Positions 8,739 through 16,961 of a DNA stretch of 64,000 nucleotides are shown here, piece by piece. Source of the DNA: Klebsiella electrica (GTDB lineage: Bacteria > Pseudomonadota > Gammaproteobacteria > Enterobacterales > Enterobacteriaceae); NCBI RefSeq assembly GCF_006711645.1, contig NZ_CP041247.1, positions 744,001 to 808,000 on the forward strand. The letters are read 5' to 3'. Numbering within the stretch: position 1 is the stretch's first letter; the number at the start of each line of letters is the position of its first letter. A program made the translations under genes and the position numbers. The notes beneath the pieces are model-generated. The model was not told the origin of the DNA. It made no database searches and was given only the letters and a program-made list of their open reading frames with translations.

Positions 8739-9155
8739 TCAGAAGCCCTGCTCGAAGTAGCTTTCCAGGATTATCACCGCAGAGGCTGAATCAATACTGC
8801 CTTTGTTCAGGGCGCGGAACCCGCCGTGCTCAAACAGCCCGGCGCGGGCTTCTACCGTGCTCAAGCGCTCGTCGTGCAGCGTGATTTTCACCCCAAAGCG
8901 GCCGTGAATTTTATTGGCGAAGTTACGTGCGCGCGCGGTGAGCGGCTGCTCAGTGCCGTCCATATTCAACGGCAGGCCGACGATGACCGCCTCTGGTTGC
9001 CACTCTTTAAGCAGCTTTTCGATAACGTTCCAGTCCGGTTTACCGTCCTGCGCTTTCAGCGCGGGAAGAGGGCGTGCGGTACCGGTAATGCGTTGGCCGA
9101 CCGCAACGCCGATGCTTTTGGTGCCGAAATCAAAACCTAATAATGTTCCGCTCAT
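8739..9155 (-). CDS. ruvX: Pre-16S rRNA nuclease / RuvX-like resolvase YqgF
   Basis: A 138-residue RNase H-fold nuclease, essential in E. coli, needed for 5'-end maturation of 16S rRNA and also described as a Holliday junction resolvase homologue. The first acidic motif is in [15 protein letters not shown]. Later motifs are [25 protein letters not shown] and the C-terminal [13 protein letters not shown] with the last acidic residue. Its ATG overlaps the TAA of yqgE by one nucleotide (TAATG), indicating translational coupling. Confidence 0.97.
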   Translation of the reverse strand: MSGTLLGFDFGTKSIGVAVGQRITGTARPLPALKAQDGKPDWNVIEKLLKEWQPEAVIVGLPLNMDGTEQPLTARARNFANKIHGRFGVKITLHDERLSTVEARAGLFEHGGFRALNKGSIDSASAVIILESYFEQGF

Positions 9156-9718
9156 TATGCGTGCCCCGCTATGCCGGGCATCGTCACAATATCAATACCG
9201 ATCAGTTTCGCCGCCTCGCGCCAACGCTCGGCAATAGGCGTTTTAAACAAAATATTCTGATCCGCCGGGGCCGTCAGCCAGGCGTTATCAAGGATTTCCT
9301 GTTCCAGCTGACCCTTTTCCCAGGAGGAATAACCCAGCGCAACCAGGACGTTAGCCGGTTGCTTGTCCGTACCGAGCGTTTCCAGTACGTCGCGGGAAGT
9401 GGTGATCACCGTGTTATCGGAGATGCGGATGCTGGAGGAAAAATCAGAAGGCGGTGAGTGCAGAATAAAACCGCGATCTTCCGCCAGCGGCCCGCCGAGC
9501 ATCACCGGCTTATCCAGACGAATCTCCGGATTGCGCGGTTCAGCGACAATGTTTAACTTTTCCAGAATTCCGTCAATCTGCAAGTTTTCCAGCGGCTTAT
9601 TGATGATAATGCCCATGGCGCCATCGTCGTTGTATTCGCAGATATAGACCACGGAGCGGCGGAATATCGGATCCTGAAGAGCAGGCATGGCAATCAGAAA
9701 GTGATGCTGTAAATTCAT
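9155..9718 (-). CDS. yqgE: UPF0301 (AlgH) family protein YqgE
   Basis: A 187-residue AlgH/YqgE family protein of unknown molecular function. Conserved landmarks are the N-terminal [20 protein letters not shown], the MGIIINKPL segment, [14 protein letters not shown], and [15 protein letters not shown] near the C-terminus. The frame is open further upstream, but the ATG at 9718 fits the family start. It is translationally coupled to ruvX, and the pair is conserved in gammaproteobacteria, suggesting a link to RNA or ribosome maturation; that link is inference. Confidence 0.95.
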   Translation of the reverse strand: MNLQHHFLIAMPALQDPIFRRSVVYICEYNDDGAMGIIINKPLENLQIDGILEKLNIVAEPRNPEIRLDKPVMLGGPLAEDRGFILHSPPSDFSSSIRISDNTVITTSRDVLETLGTDKQPANVLVALGYSSWEKGQLEQEILDNAWLTAPADQNILFKTPIAERWREAAKLIGIDIVTMPGIAGHA

Positions 9719-9783
9719 TGTCAGAGGTTCTGTTCCTGGTTCAAAAAGCAGCACCCAGTATGCGGGTAAAGCAAGGACCTGTC

Positions 9784-9911
9784 GATTCAACTTTATCTTT
9801 CAGGCGACAGGGGCGTTGATTTCCTCGCTCAACCCGGTCACATAGTGGACTATGCTCCCGGGCACTCGCTGCGTCATCGCCTGCCTGTAGCCTGAAATCT
9901 TTCGTTGAATC
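9784..9911. repeat. 128-bp palindromic intergenic repeat, copy 1
   Basis: The ends form a nested inverted repeat: GATTCAAC (9784-9791) pairs with GTTGAATC (9904-9911), and TTTCAGGC (9798-9805) pairs with GCCTGAAA (9889-9896). The interior holds a segment around CATAGTGGACTATG that is repeated downstream at 9920-9999. The size and intergenic setting resemble ERIC/IRU-class elements, but the sequence is not the ERIC consensus I know. It lies upstream of yqgE and downstream of gshB. Confidence 0.8.
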
Positions 9912-9919
9912 TCGCGGCG

Positions 9920-9999
9920 TATCTTTCAGGCGACCGGGGCGTTGATTTTCTCGCTCAACCCGGTCACATAGTGGACTATGCTCCCGGGGGCTCGCTGCG
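9920..9999. repeat. Partial second copy of the intergenic repeat
   Basis: This 80-bp stretch repeats 9794-9873 with only a few substitutions, giving a direct period of 126 bp. It keeps the left half and the CATAGTGGACTATG core but lacks the closing right arm, being cut off by the end of gshB at 10018. Transcripts of gshB run into it, where it could fold and affect termination or stability. Confidence 0.8.
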
Positions 10000-10017
10000 G
10001 CAGCCGCCCGATGTCAT

Positions 10018-10965
10018 TTATTTATTGAGGCGCTTCTCGATAGCGTCCATCAGCATACCGGTGATGGAGATCGGGAACGCCGCTTCAATTTCGCGTACGC
10101 AGGTTGGGCTGGTGACATTAATTTCCGTCAGACGATCGCCGATGATATCCAGACCGACGAAGATCAGCCCTTTGGCTTTCAGCGTCGGCCCGACGCGGCG
10201 CGCAATGGCCCAGTCGCTATCGCTCAGCGGACGCGCTTCGCCGCGGCCGCCGGCCGCAAGATTTCCACGGGTTTCCCCACCCTGCGGGATACGCGCCAGG
10301 CAATAAGGCACCGGCTCGCCGTCGACAACCAGCACGCGCTTATCGCCATCTTTAATGGCCGGCAGGTAGTTCTGCGCCATGCAGTAACGGCTGCCCAGCT
10401 CGGTCAGCGTTTCCGCAATCACCGGCAGGTTCGGATCGCCCTCTTTTACGCGGAAAATAGAGGCGCCGCCCATACCGTCCAGCGGTTTGAGAATAATGTC
10501 GCCGTGCTTTTCCCAGAAGGCTTTCAGCTGGGCTTTATTGCGGGTCACCAGCGTTTCCGGCGTCAGATCGGCAAACCAGGCGGTAAACAGCTTTTCGTTA
10601 CAGTCGCGCAGGCTCTGCGGTTTGTTGACGATCAGAGTGCCTTTATCTTCGGCACGTTCAAGAATGTAGGTCGCGTAAATAAACTCGGTATCAAACGGCG
10701 GATCCTTACGCATCAGAATGACGTCGAGATCCGCCAGCGGCAGATCCTGCTCGCCGGTAAACTCGTACCACTTATCGTAATTCTGCTCCACGCTCAGCTT
10801 ACGCGTACGGGCGCGGGCGTCCCCGTTGATTAAGTACAGGTCGTTCATCTCCATATAATGGAGTTCATAGCCGCGACGCTGGGCTTCCAGCAACATAGCG
10901 AAGCTGGTGTCTTTCTTGATGTTGATGGTTGCGATGGGGTCCATCACGATGCCGAGCTTGATCAT
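10018..10965 (-). CDS. gshB: Glutathione synthetase
   Basis: GshB joins gamma-glutamylcysteine and glycine with ATP to make glutathione in the cytoplasm. The 315-residue protein begins MIKLGIVMDPIATINIKKD and has the ATP-grasp domain with KPLDGMGGASIFR, AQNYLPAIKDGDKRVL, GGETRGNLAAGGRGEARPL and the metal-binding INVTSPTCVREIE. It is one residue shorter than E. coli GshB, ending in EKRLNK. It lies 20 nt downstream of rsmE and is probably co-transcribed with it. The palindromic repeats begin right after its stop. Confidence 0.98.
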   Translation of the reverse strand: MIKLGIVMDPIATINIKKDTSFAMLLEAQRRGYELHYMEMNDLYLINGDARARTRKLSVEQNYDKWYEFTGEQDLPLADLDVILMRKDPPFDTEFIYATYILERAEDKGTLIVNKPQSLRDCNEKLFTAWFADLTPETLVTRNKAQLKAFWEKHGDIILKPLDGMGGASIFRVKEGDPNLPVIAETLTELGSRYCMAQNYLPAIKDGDKRVLVVDGEPVPYCLARIPQGGETRGNLAAGGRGEARPLSDSDWAIARRVGPTLKAKGLIFVGLDIIGDRLTEINVTSPTCVREIEAAFPISITGMLMDAIEKRLNK

Positions 10966-10985
10966 TGTTATTCTCCGTTAACGCT

Positions 10986-11717
10986 TCAACCTAAGTCGCC
11001 AAAACGCACCTGCAGGGCGGTAATGGCAGTGAGCGCAGTTGTCTCTGTACGCAGAACGCGCGGTCCCAACAGAATATCAGTAAACTGGTAGCGAGCGGTC
11101 ATCGCTATCTCTTCCGCTGACAGGCCGCCTTCCGGGCCAATCAGCAAACGAACGCGTTCAACCGGCAATGGCAGCGTGTTGATACTGGCGCTGGCGCGCG
11201 GGTGTAGATTGAGCTTCAGACCATTATCCGCTTCAGCGCACCAGGCCTCCAGCTGCATCGCCGGGCGAATCTCCGGCACCACGTTGCGGCCGCTCTGCTC
11301 GCAGGCGGCGATGGCGATTTTCTGCCACTGCTGGATCTTTTTCTGCAAACGTTCGGCGTCCAGTTTAACGCCGCAGCGCTCGGAAAACAGTGGCGTTATG
11401 AGGCTTACACCGAGTTCAATCGATTTCTGGATGGTGAATTCCATCTTTTCGCCGCGCGACATCACCTGGCCCAGGTGAATATGCAGAGGGGATTCGCGAT
11501 CGTCTGTTTCGCTGCCGATCACGTCAACTAACACGTTTTTCTTGCCGGCTTCGGCGATCACCGCCTCGAAAACCTGATTGCTGCCGTCAAAAAGCTGGAT
11601 GGCCTGGCCTTTGCCCATACGCAATACGCGGCCAACGTGATTGGCGGCATCGTCAGAGAGGGCGATTTGACTGCCTACGGTAATAGGTTCCGGGTGGTGG
11701 ATGCGAGGGATGCGCAT
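10986..11717 (-). CDS. rsmE: 16S rRNA (uracil(1498)-N3)-methyltransferase RsmE
   Basis: RsmE methylates N3 of U1498 in helix 44 of 16S rRNA using SAM. The 243-residue protein has an N-terminal PUA-like domain ([11 protein letters not shown]) and a C-terminal SPOUT methyltransferase with its trefoil knot, marked by [17 protein letters not shown] and [17 protein letters not shown]. The frame is open upstream, but the ATG at 11717 gives the exact family length. It is followed closely by gshB. Confidence 0.97.
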   Translation of the reverse strand: MRIPRIHHPEPITVGSQIALSDDAANHVGRVLRMGKGQAIQLFDGSNQVFEAVIAEAGKKNVLVDVIGSETDDRESPLHIHLGQVMSRGEKMEFTIQKSIELGVSLITPLFSERCGVKLDAERLQKKIQQWQKIAIAACEQSGRNVVPEIRPAMQLEAWCAEADNGLKLNLHPRASASINTLPLPVERVRLLIGPEGGLSAEEIAMTARYQFTDILLGPRVLRTETTALTAITALQVRFGDLG

Positions 11718-11738
11718 GCTGGGTATTCCGTTCTTCGC

Positions 11739-11779
11739 GCAGGCGCCGCTTTTCCATTTCGTGGGAACGCGGCGCCTGC
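11739..11779. other. Strong inverted repeat between endA and rsmE
   Basis: An 11-bp perfect stem (GCAGGCGCCGC, 11739-11749, against GCGGCGCCTGC, 11769-11779) with a 19-nt loop sits in the 88-bp gap. There is no T-run on the minus strand, so it is not a classic terminator for endA. It may stabilise the endA 3' end or affect rsmE initiation. Confidence 0.6.
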
Positions 11780-11805
11780 AAATTAACAATTGCCGCTAGT
11801 GTAGG

Positions 11806-12513
11806 TTAGCTCTTTTGCGCCTGGCAAGCTCGCTGGACGTACGGATTGTGGTTGCCCTGTACTTTAGCGATGCGCTCGTCGCGTTCGCACTCCCAGGAGG
11901 TGACCGGATACAACTTATCCCAGGCGGTAAAAAGCTGGGTTTGCTGGCGGGAGAGGGTCAGCTGATAAGTATCGCGCATATAGAAGTAGGTACGGGCGAT
12001 AGCACCGCGGGCGCGGGCGGGCGGCTCGGCAACCTTATCCTTAAAGTCGACCTTCATGGCGCACTGGCCGTACTGGCCTTCGCCGCCGTTCCACTGACCA
12101 TACATAAAGTTGGCGCGGTCGCCGTTAACTTCGCCCACGGCCGGCTGCAGGTTGTGCATATCGCTTTCCATCTGGCGATAGACCGGGTCTTTGGCGCAGT
12201 TTTTCCGCCCGCCGTCCTGCCAGCACTGGCGCTGGTGGCCAAACTGCCAGGCCGGAACGACGTGCTCCCACTCGACCCGACTGGCGCGGTTTTCATTTTT
12301 ACGCACTTTATAACCGCAAGATTCCAGATCGATAACGCCTTTTTTCCCCTGCCAGTCGATTTTACAGCCGCAGTAGAAATCGCCGGGGGCATCGGCATTG
12401 ACCTTTACCCCGGCGGCTTTCGCCTGGGCAAAACTGGTGATTCCTTCGGCCGCGACCTGGCCGCTACAGGCGGCGGTCAGAAACGCCGCGGCAAACACAT
12501 AAATACGGGACAT
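11806..12513 (-). CDS. endA: Periplasmic endonuclease I
   Basis: EndA is a periplasmic, non-specific DNA endonuclease that is inhibited by tRNA. The 235-residue precursor has a signal peptide ([18 protein letters not shown], cleavage after QVAAE). The catalytic region [15 protein letters not shown] carries the active-site histidine, followed by [17 protein letters not shown] and [13 protein letters not shown]. Paired cysteines (CGCK, CGYK, CWQD) are as in E. coli. The ATG at 12513 gives the family length although the frame extends further upstream. Confidence 0.97.
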   Translation of the reverse strand: MSRIYVFAAAFLTAACSGQVAAEGITSFAQAKAAGVKVNADAPGDFYCGCKIDWQGKKGVIDLESCGYKVRKNENRASRVEWEHVVPAWQFGHQRQCWQDGGRKNCAKDPVYRQMESDMHNLQPAVGEVNGDRANFMYGQWNGGEGQYGQCAMKVDFKDKVAEPPARARGAIARTYFYMRDTYQLTLSRQQTQLFTAWDKLYPVTSWECERDERIAKVQGNHNPYVQRACQAQKS

Positions 12514-12607
12514 CGTGAACTCCGTGTCAAAACGAGCCCGCAACGTAGCGAATGCGATTGTCAGATGCAATCAGTCAGATCAGAAAATTTCCAGTTGTAG
12601 CCGATAT

Positions 12608-13108
12608 TTACTCTTCGGCGACCAGCAGATCGCCGCAGCGAACGCAGCGGTAAGTCGCTTCACCCCGAACGACGCGGTTGTGGCGACGGACGGTGAGCTG
12701 ATGCTGCTGGCACTGGCAGCGGTAAGGGAAGGTGTTCCGGCGAACGGAGTCGAGTTCGAAACGATGGGTGCGACGGGCGGCGACACCGAGCACGCTCTCC
12801 ATCATCCATTTCCACTCTTTGCCGTGCGGCGCCACGCGGCCGAAGTGTTTCCAGACCAGCAGATGCGCCAGTTCATGCGGGACGACTTCATCGATAAAGG
12901 CCTGCTGGTTTTCCAGCAGCAGCACCGGGTTGAGGCGAATTTCGTTCTTTTCCAGCCAGGCGGTACCGGCGGAGGTGCCGCGCTGCTGGTAAACCAGGCT
13001 CGGTTCCGGGTATTGACGGTCAAGCCTGAGGTTGGCCTGGGCGAGCTTTTCCCGCAGGCTGCGCATAACGGCCTGCTGAATGGCGATGGGAATTCGGGGC
13101 GTTTTCAT
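12608..13108 (-). CDS. sprT: SprT family zinc metalloprotease
   Basis: A 166-residue SprT-like protein with the gluzincin motif HELAH in [16 protein letters not shown], a following HGKEWKWMM with a further metal ligand, and a C-terminal zinc ribbon (CQCQ and CVRC pairs). SprT relatives, including human Spartan, cleave DNA-protein crosslinks; the bacterial protein's substrate is not established. It lies between endA and galP, as in E. coli, with the promoter probably in the 79-bp gap from galP. Confidence 0.95.
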   Translation of the reverse strand: MKTPRIPIAIQQAVMRSLREKLAQANLRLDRQYPEPSLVYQQRGTSAGTAWLEKNEIRLNPVLLLENQQAFIDEVVPHELAHLLVWKHFGRVAPHGKEWKWMMESVLGVAARRTHRFELDSVRRNTFPYRCQCQQHQLTVRRHNRVVRGEATYRCVRCGDLLVAEE

Positions 13109-13152
13109 AGCGCCAGAGGATAGTGCGCCGTGACGGGGAGAGCAAGAGGCAG

Positions 13153-13181
13153 ACGCTTCCTCCCGCCAGGGGAGGAAGCGT
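13153..13181 (-). terminator. Hairpin after galP
   Basis: A near-perfect 12-bp stem (ACGCTTCCTCCC / GGGAGGAAGCGT) ends 7 nt before the galP stop on the minus strand. The T-run is weak, so termination may need Rho or be partial. Confidence 0.6.
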
Positions 13182-13187
13182 TAACGG

Positions 13188-14582
13188 TCAGTCGCGAGCG
13201 CCGATTTCGCGCAGCGGGCGGCCTTTCATCAGGTTACGTTCGATGTGTTCCAGCGAAACGTTTTTGGTTTCCGGGATAAGCCACAGCGTCAGCAGAATGA
13301 ACAGGACGTTCAGACCGCCGTAGACCCAGAAGGTGTTCGCGCTGCCCAGCGAGTTAAGCATGGTCAGGAAGGTGGCGCCGACTATCATATTGGCGATCCA
13401 GTTGGTGGCCGTAGAGCAGGTGATGCCGAAATCGCGGCCTTTCAGCGGCTGAATTTCAGAACACAGCACCCAGATCAGCGGGCCAGCGCTCATGGCGAAG
13501 CCAACGATAAACATCAGCAGCATCAGTACGGCGAAGTACTGGGCGGTGGCTGAGTGAATACCCATGTGCATCATCGCGCCCAGCACGCCCATACCGGCGG
13601 CCATGACGATAAAGCCGAGGATCAGCGTCGGTTTACGCCCCCAGCGGTCAACCAGCCCGATAGCGATGAAGGTCGCCAGCACGTTGGTCAGACCGACGAT
13701 GACAGTCCCCCACATCTGTTCGGTGGTATTGGCATAACCCGCCAGTTCAAAAATCTTCGGCGCGTAATACATGATGACGTTCATCCCGGTGAACTGTTGC
13801 ATCACCTGCAGCAGGATGCCGAGGAACACGGCGCGGCGGAAGTTGCTGTTTTCTTTAAACAGCTCCCAGCCAGACTGCTTGATCTTCAGGCTTTCACGAA
13901 TTTCATCCAGCTCGCGTTTGGCTTCAGCGCTGGTGTCGCGCAGGCGCAGCAGGACGCGTTCGGCGTCGACAAAGCGGCGTTTGGCCGCAAACCAGCGCGG
14001 GCTGTCCGGCAGGAAGATAACGCCAATCAGCAGCAGAATTGCCGGGATGATAATCACCCCCAGCATCCAGCGCCATGCGCCGCTGTAGCTGAAGGCGGTG
14101 TCCGACAGATAGGCGCCGAGGATCCCGATGGTGATCATCAGCTGATACATTGAAATCATGCTGCCGCGGATTTTTTCGGGCGCAATCTCCGACAGGTACA
14201 GCGGCGCGGTGTACGACGCGACGCCAACGGCCAGGCCGAGCAGCACGCGGGAGACGAGCAGCACTTCAACGTTCGGGGCGGCAGCGGAGAACAGCGAACC
14301 GGCGACGAACAGGATCGCGCCGATCATCAGGCTCTTTTTCCGCCCGAGACGGAAGGAGAGCCAGCCGCTGCCGACGGCACCGACGGCGGCGCCGAACATC
14401 ATGGAGCTCACCACCCATTCCTGAGTATGAGCGCTTATCTGGAACTCGTTGGCAATAAAGGGTAAGGCACCCGCAATAACACCGATATCAAGGCCGAAAA
14501 GCAGGCCCGCCAGCGCGGCGAGGAAACAGACAAAGAACGTCATCGTTTTGTTCGAGCGCCCTTGTTTTTTGTTGTCAGGCAT
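13188..14582 (-). CDS. galP: Galactose:proton symporter GalP
   Basis: GalP imports D-galactose, and also glucose, with protons across the inner membrane. The 464-residue protein has the 12-helix MFS sugar-porter layout. The motifs are [17 protein letters not shown] (helix 1), [14 protein letters not shown] (loop 2-3), [39 protein letters not shown] (sugar contacts in helix 7), VDRWGRKP and [12 protein letters not shown]. Identity to E. coli GalP is very high. Upstream lie a CRP site and GalR-type operators, which fits catabolite activation and galactose-dependent repression. Confidence 0.97.
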   Translation of the reverse strand: MPDNKKQGRSNKTMTFFVCFLAALAGLLFGLDIGVIAGALPFIANEFQISAHTQEWVVSSMMFGAAVGAVGSGWLSFRLGRKKSLMIGAILFVAGSLFSAAAPNVEVLLVSRVLLGLAVGVASYTAPLYLSEIAPEKIRGSMISMYQLMITIGILGAYLSDTAFSYSGAWRWMLGVIIIPAILLLIGVIFLPDSPRWFAAKRRFVDAERVLLRLRDTSAEAKRELDEIRESLKIKQSGWELFKENSNFRRAVFLGILLQVMQQFTGMNVIMYYAPKIFELAGYANTTEQMWGTVIVGLTNVLATFIAIGLVDRWGRKPTLILGFIVMAAGMGVLGAMMHMGIHSATAQYFAVLMLLMFIVGFAMSAGPLIWVLCSEIQPLKGRDFGITCSTATNWIANMIVGATFLTMLNSLGSANTFWVYGGLNVLFILLTLWLIPETKNVSLEHIERNLMKGRPLREIGARD

Positions 14583-14647
14583 AACGCCCTCCGGTTGAGT
14601 TATTGATACTGTCGATGCTTAGGGTAGGAGAGTCTATCGCAAAAAAA

Positions 14648-14663
14648 CGTGATATCAATCACG
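14648..14663 (-). promoter_or_regulatory. CRP site of galP
   Basis: The near-palindrome CGTGATATCAATCACG matches the GTGA-N6-TCAC core of CRP sites. It lies about 65 bp upstream of the galP ATG and 3 bp from a GalR-type operator. Confidence 0.75.
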
Positions 14664-14666
14664 GCT

Positions 14667-14682
14667 GTGTAATCGGTTACAC
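14667..14682 (-). promoter_or_regulatory. GalR/GalS-type operator of galP (proximal)
   Basis: GTGTAATCGGTTACAC is a near-perfect 16-bp palindrome matching the GTGTAANCGNTTNCAC consensus of GalR and GalS. It adjoins the CRP site, as expected for a galactose-inducible, glucose-sensitive promoter. Confidence 0.78.
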
Positions 14683-14849
14683 TAAGGTAAAGAAACGTAA
14701 TCTATTAAAATCCATTAATTTCAAATAGATAAATTATTATAGCTGTACCTGAAAAAAGCGCTACTCAGACAACCCTGAAACATCATGCAATATGATGAAA
14801 AATTGTTTCACTAATCCGTAATCTTAGTTGTTTTTTGGCTACAGCTCTT

Positions 14850-14865
14850 ATGTAATCGCTTTCAT
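14850..14865 (-). promoter_or_regulatory. Second GalR/GalS-type operator (distal)
   Basis: ATGTAATCGCTTTCAT keeps the TGTAANCGNTTNCA core. The centre is 183 bp from the proximal operator, a spacing that could allow a repression loop across the AT-rich segment 14690-14840. The looping is inference. Confidence 0.6.
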
Positions 14866-14928
14866 TTCAGGGGGCTGAAAAGGGATGCACGCCGTGACAA
14901 TGTGGGGTGGCGGAGAGGGCGGAAGGGG

Positions 14929-14957
14929 AAAATAAAAAGGCCAGCACGAGGCTGGCC
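14929..14957 (-). terminator. Rho-independent terminator of metK
   Basis: A perfect 7-bp GC-rich stem (GGCCAGC/GCTGGCC, 14939-14957) is followed on the minus strand by TTTTTATT. It lies 22 nt after the metK stop. Confidence 0.88.
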
Positions 14958-14979
14958 CTGGCAGGAAAAAACGTCGGGA

Positions 14980-16134
14980 TTATTTCAGGCCGGCGGCTTC
15001 ACGCAGCAGAGCGGCTTTGTCGGTTTTTTCCCACGGGAAATGTTCACGACCGAAGTGACCGTATGCTGCGGTCTCTTTGTAGATCGGGTGCAGCAGATCC
15101 AGCATCTGGATCAGGCCGTAAGGACGCAGGTCGAAGAATTCACGCACCAGCAGAGTCAGCTGCTCGGACGGCACTTTTTCGGTACCGAACGTTTCCACCA
15201 TAATGGAGGTCGGTTCCGCCACGCCGATAGCGTAGGAGACCTGAATCTCACAACGGTCGGCCAGGCCAGCCGCAACGATGTTTTTCGCCACATAGCGTGC
15301 GGCATAGGCTGCAGAACGGTCAACTTTAGACGGATCTTTACCGGAGAACGCACCGCCGCCGTGACGAGCCATGCCGCCGTAGGTATCGACGATGATTTTA
15401 CGACCGGTCAGGCCGCAGTCGCCCATCGGGCCGCCGATAACAAAACGACCGGTCGGGTTGATGAAGAATTTGGTCGCGCTGTTCAGCCATTCGGTCGGCA
15501 GAACCGGCTTGATTATCTCTTCCATCACCGCTTCCTGCAGGGATTTCTGATCGATGTCTTCCGCGTGCTGAGTAGACAGAACCACGGCATCGATACCGAC
15601 GATTTTGCCGTCGTCGTACTGGAAGGTCACCTGGCTTTTCGCGTCCGGGCGCAGCCATGGCAGGGTGCCGTTTTTGCGCACTTCAGCCTGACGCTGCACC
15701 AGACGGTGAGCATAGGTGACTGGCGCTGGCATCAGAACGTCGGTTTCGTTGGTGGCATAGCCAAACATCAGGCCCTGGTCACCCGCGCCTTGCTCCAGCG
15801 GATCGGCGCGATCAACGCCCTGATTGATATCCGGGGATTGTTTACCAATCGCGCTCAGAACGGCGCAGGAGTTGGCATCAAAGCCCATATCGGAATGCAC
15901 GTAGCCAATTTCACGAACCGTGTTACGGGTAATCTCTTCGATATCAACCCATGCGCTGGTGGTGATTTCACCGCCGACCAGCACCATGCCAGTTTTGACA
16001 TAAGTTTCACACGCGACACGCGCTTTCGGATCCTGTTCGAGGATCGCATCCAGCACGGCATCGGAGATTTGGTCAGCAATTTTGTCTGGATGCCCTTCTG
16101 ATACAGACTCGGACGTAAAGAGGTGTTTTGCCAT
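14980..16134 (-). CDS. metK: S-adenosylmethionine synthetase
   Basis: MetK makes S-adenosylmethionine from methionine and ATP as a tetramer with Mg and K ions. The 384-residue protein has [14 protein letters not shown] at the N-terminus, [12 protein letters not shown] (methionine and nucleotide binding), the phosphate loop [15 protein letters not shown], and the potassium-binding region. Length and sequence match the E. coli enzyme. The leader of about 120 nt contains three met boxes, so repression by MetJ with SAM is expected. Confidence 0.98.
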   Translation of the reverse strand: MAKHLFTSESVSEGHPDKIADQISDAVLDAILEQDPKARVACETYVKTGMVLVGGEITTSAWVDIEEITRNTVREIGYVHSDMGFDANSCAVLSAIGKQSPDINQGVDRADPLEQGAGDQGLMFGYATNETDVLMPAPVTYAHRLVQRQAEVRKNGTLPWLRPDAKSQVTFQYDDGKIVGIDAVVLSTQHAEDIDQKSLQEAVMEEIIKPVLPTEWLNSATKFFINPTGRFVIGGPMGDCGLTGRKIIVDTYGGMARHGGGAFSGKDPSKVDRSAAYAARYVAKNIVAAGLADRCEIQVSYAIGVAEPTSIMVETFGTEKVPSEQLTLLVREFFDLRPYGLIQMLDLLHPIYKETAAYGHFGREHFPWEKTDKAALLREAAGLK

Positions 16135-16253
16135 GTTTTGTTTTACCTGTTAAGTATTTGTGTAGCTCATACTGTTGTGTGGATTTACTTTGATAGATGA
16201 TTCTACCAAAGCTTTCAGGTAGTGACACGAGCAGTCTGAGTGTTAATCAGTAT

Positions 16254-16277
16254 AGACGGATTAACTTCTGGATGGCT
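16254..16277 (-). promoter_or_regulatory. Three tandem met boxes (MetJ operator) of metK
   Basis: Read on the minus strand, AGCCATCC, AGAAGTTA and ATCCGTCT are three contiguous 8-bp units resembling the MetJ consensus AGACGTCT. They lie 120-143 bp upstream of the metK ATG. MetJ binds such arrays as stacked dimers with SAM as corepressor. Confidence 0.75.
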
Positions 16278-16836
16278 ATTCTAGGTCGAATCTTAATCCC
16301 ATTTCCAGCCTTTTTTGATGCAGGTCGCATTGTTGAAAAATAGAGGGTGGCAATTTTTCCTGCCATTCGCGGCAACTCGCCCATTTTTATTTTGCATTTT
16401 AGCCGGCTTATCGGTATAAAACGCCGCGCGCGGCTCATTAAAAAAAAGCGCACGAAGCCCATCTCGTGTCGCCACTTCCAGCCGGGTTAAGCAGTCTGTT
16501 TTTACAGAAATCCGCAGCGGTGTTTAGCGCCTTACTGCGGTATGTCTAGCTTTGGCTTGTCGCTGGCCCGTTTCGGGGTAGTGTGGAGGTGATATCAGAT
16601 AATGAACCCACGTTTTTCATCCGACTCGTCGCGTCGTTCCGTCGCGCGTCGCTATCCCGCAATCTGCATCTCTTTCATGCAAATCAGCCGATGTTCTACC
16701 CGTCTCGGCGCTTCTCAGGATTCCAGAGCCGGCAGGCTATCTGAAAACTGAACAAGGGCGCTCTTGCTGTCGCAAGGGTTTTCTCGTGGTTTCTCCGGAC
16801 TGTCATACTAAGTTCGGGTATGTGTTTTACTATGAT
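16278..16836. other. Intergenic region between metK and yqgB-speA
   Basis: About 560 bp without a convincing gene longer than yqgB. Open frames on the minus strand near 16247-16475 overlap the met boxes and lack a ribosome-binding site, so I do not call them. The segment must hold the metK and yqgB-speA promoters. Several short palindromic runs occur near 16600-16680 and 16690-16740, but none forms a clear terminator or known RNA. Confidence 0.5.
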
Positions 16837-16953
16837 ATGAATAAGAAACCGGTCGCGCAGTCGCAAAGCCAGCACTATCTGCTGGGGTTTAGCACTGTTC
16901 ATGGGTTGTTATCGCGTCTTCGGACTGCGATAGTAGTCAATATTACAATTTGA
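16837..16953 (+). CDS. yqgB: Small acid-stress-linked protein YqgB
   Basis: A 38-residue reading frame beginning [16 protein letters not shown] and ending in AIVVNITI. The E. coli YqgB small protein also begins M-KKPVAQ and contains AIVVN near its end, and it likewise lies directly upstream of speA. The stop is 8 nt before the speA ATG. No strong Shine-Dalgarno is visible, so expression may be low or conditional. Its position suggests a leader or partner role for speA, but function is unknown. Confidence 0.75.
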   Translation: MNKKPVAQSQSQHYLLGFSTVHGLLSRLRTAIVVNITI

Positions 16954-16961
16954 GGTTCGCT

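Noticed and set aside
14902..16101. A 399-codon open frame opposite metK
   Set aside because: Antisense shadow of metK; no ribosome-binding site and low-complexity composition.
16247..16475. Short minus-strand frames upstream of metK, a possible yqgD-like gene
   Set aside because: They overlap the met boxes, have no clear ribosome-binding site, and I could not match them with confidence to E. coli YqgD.
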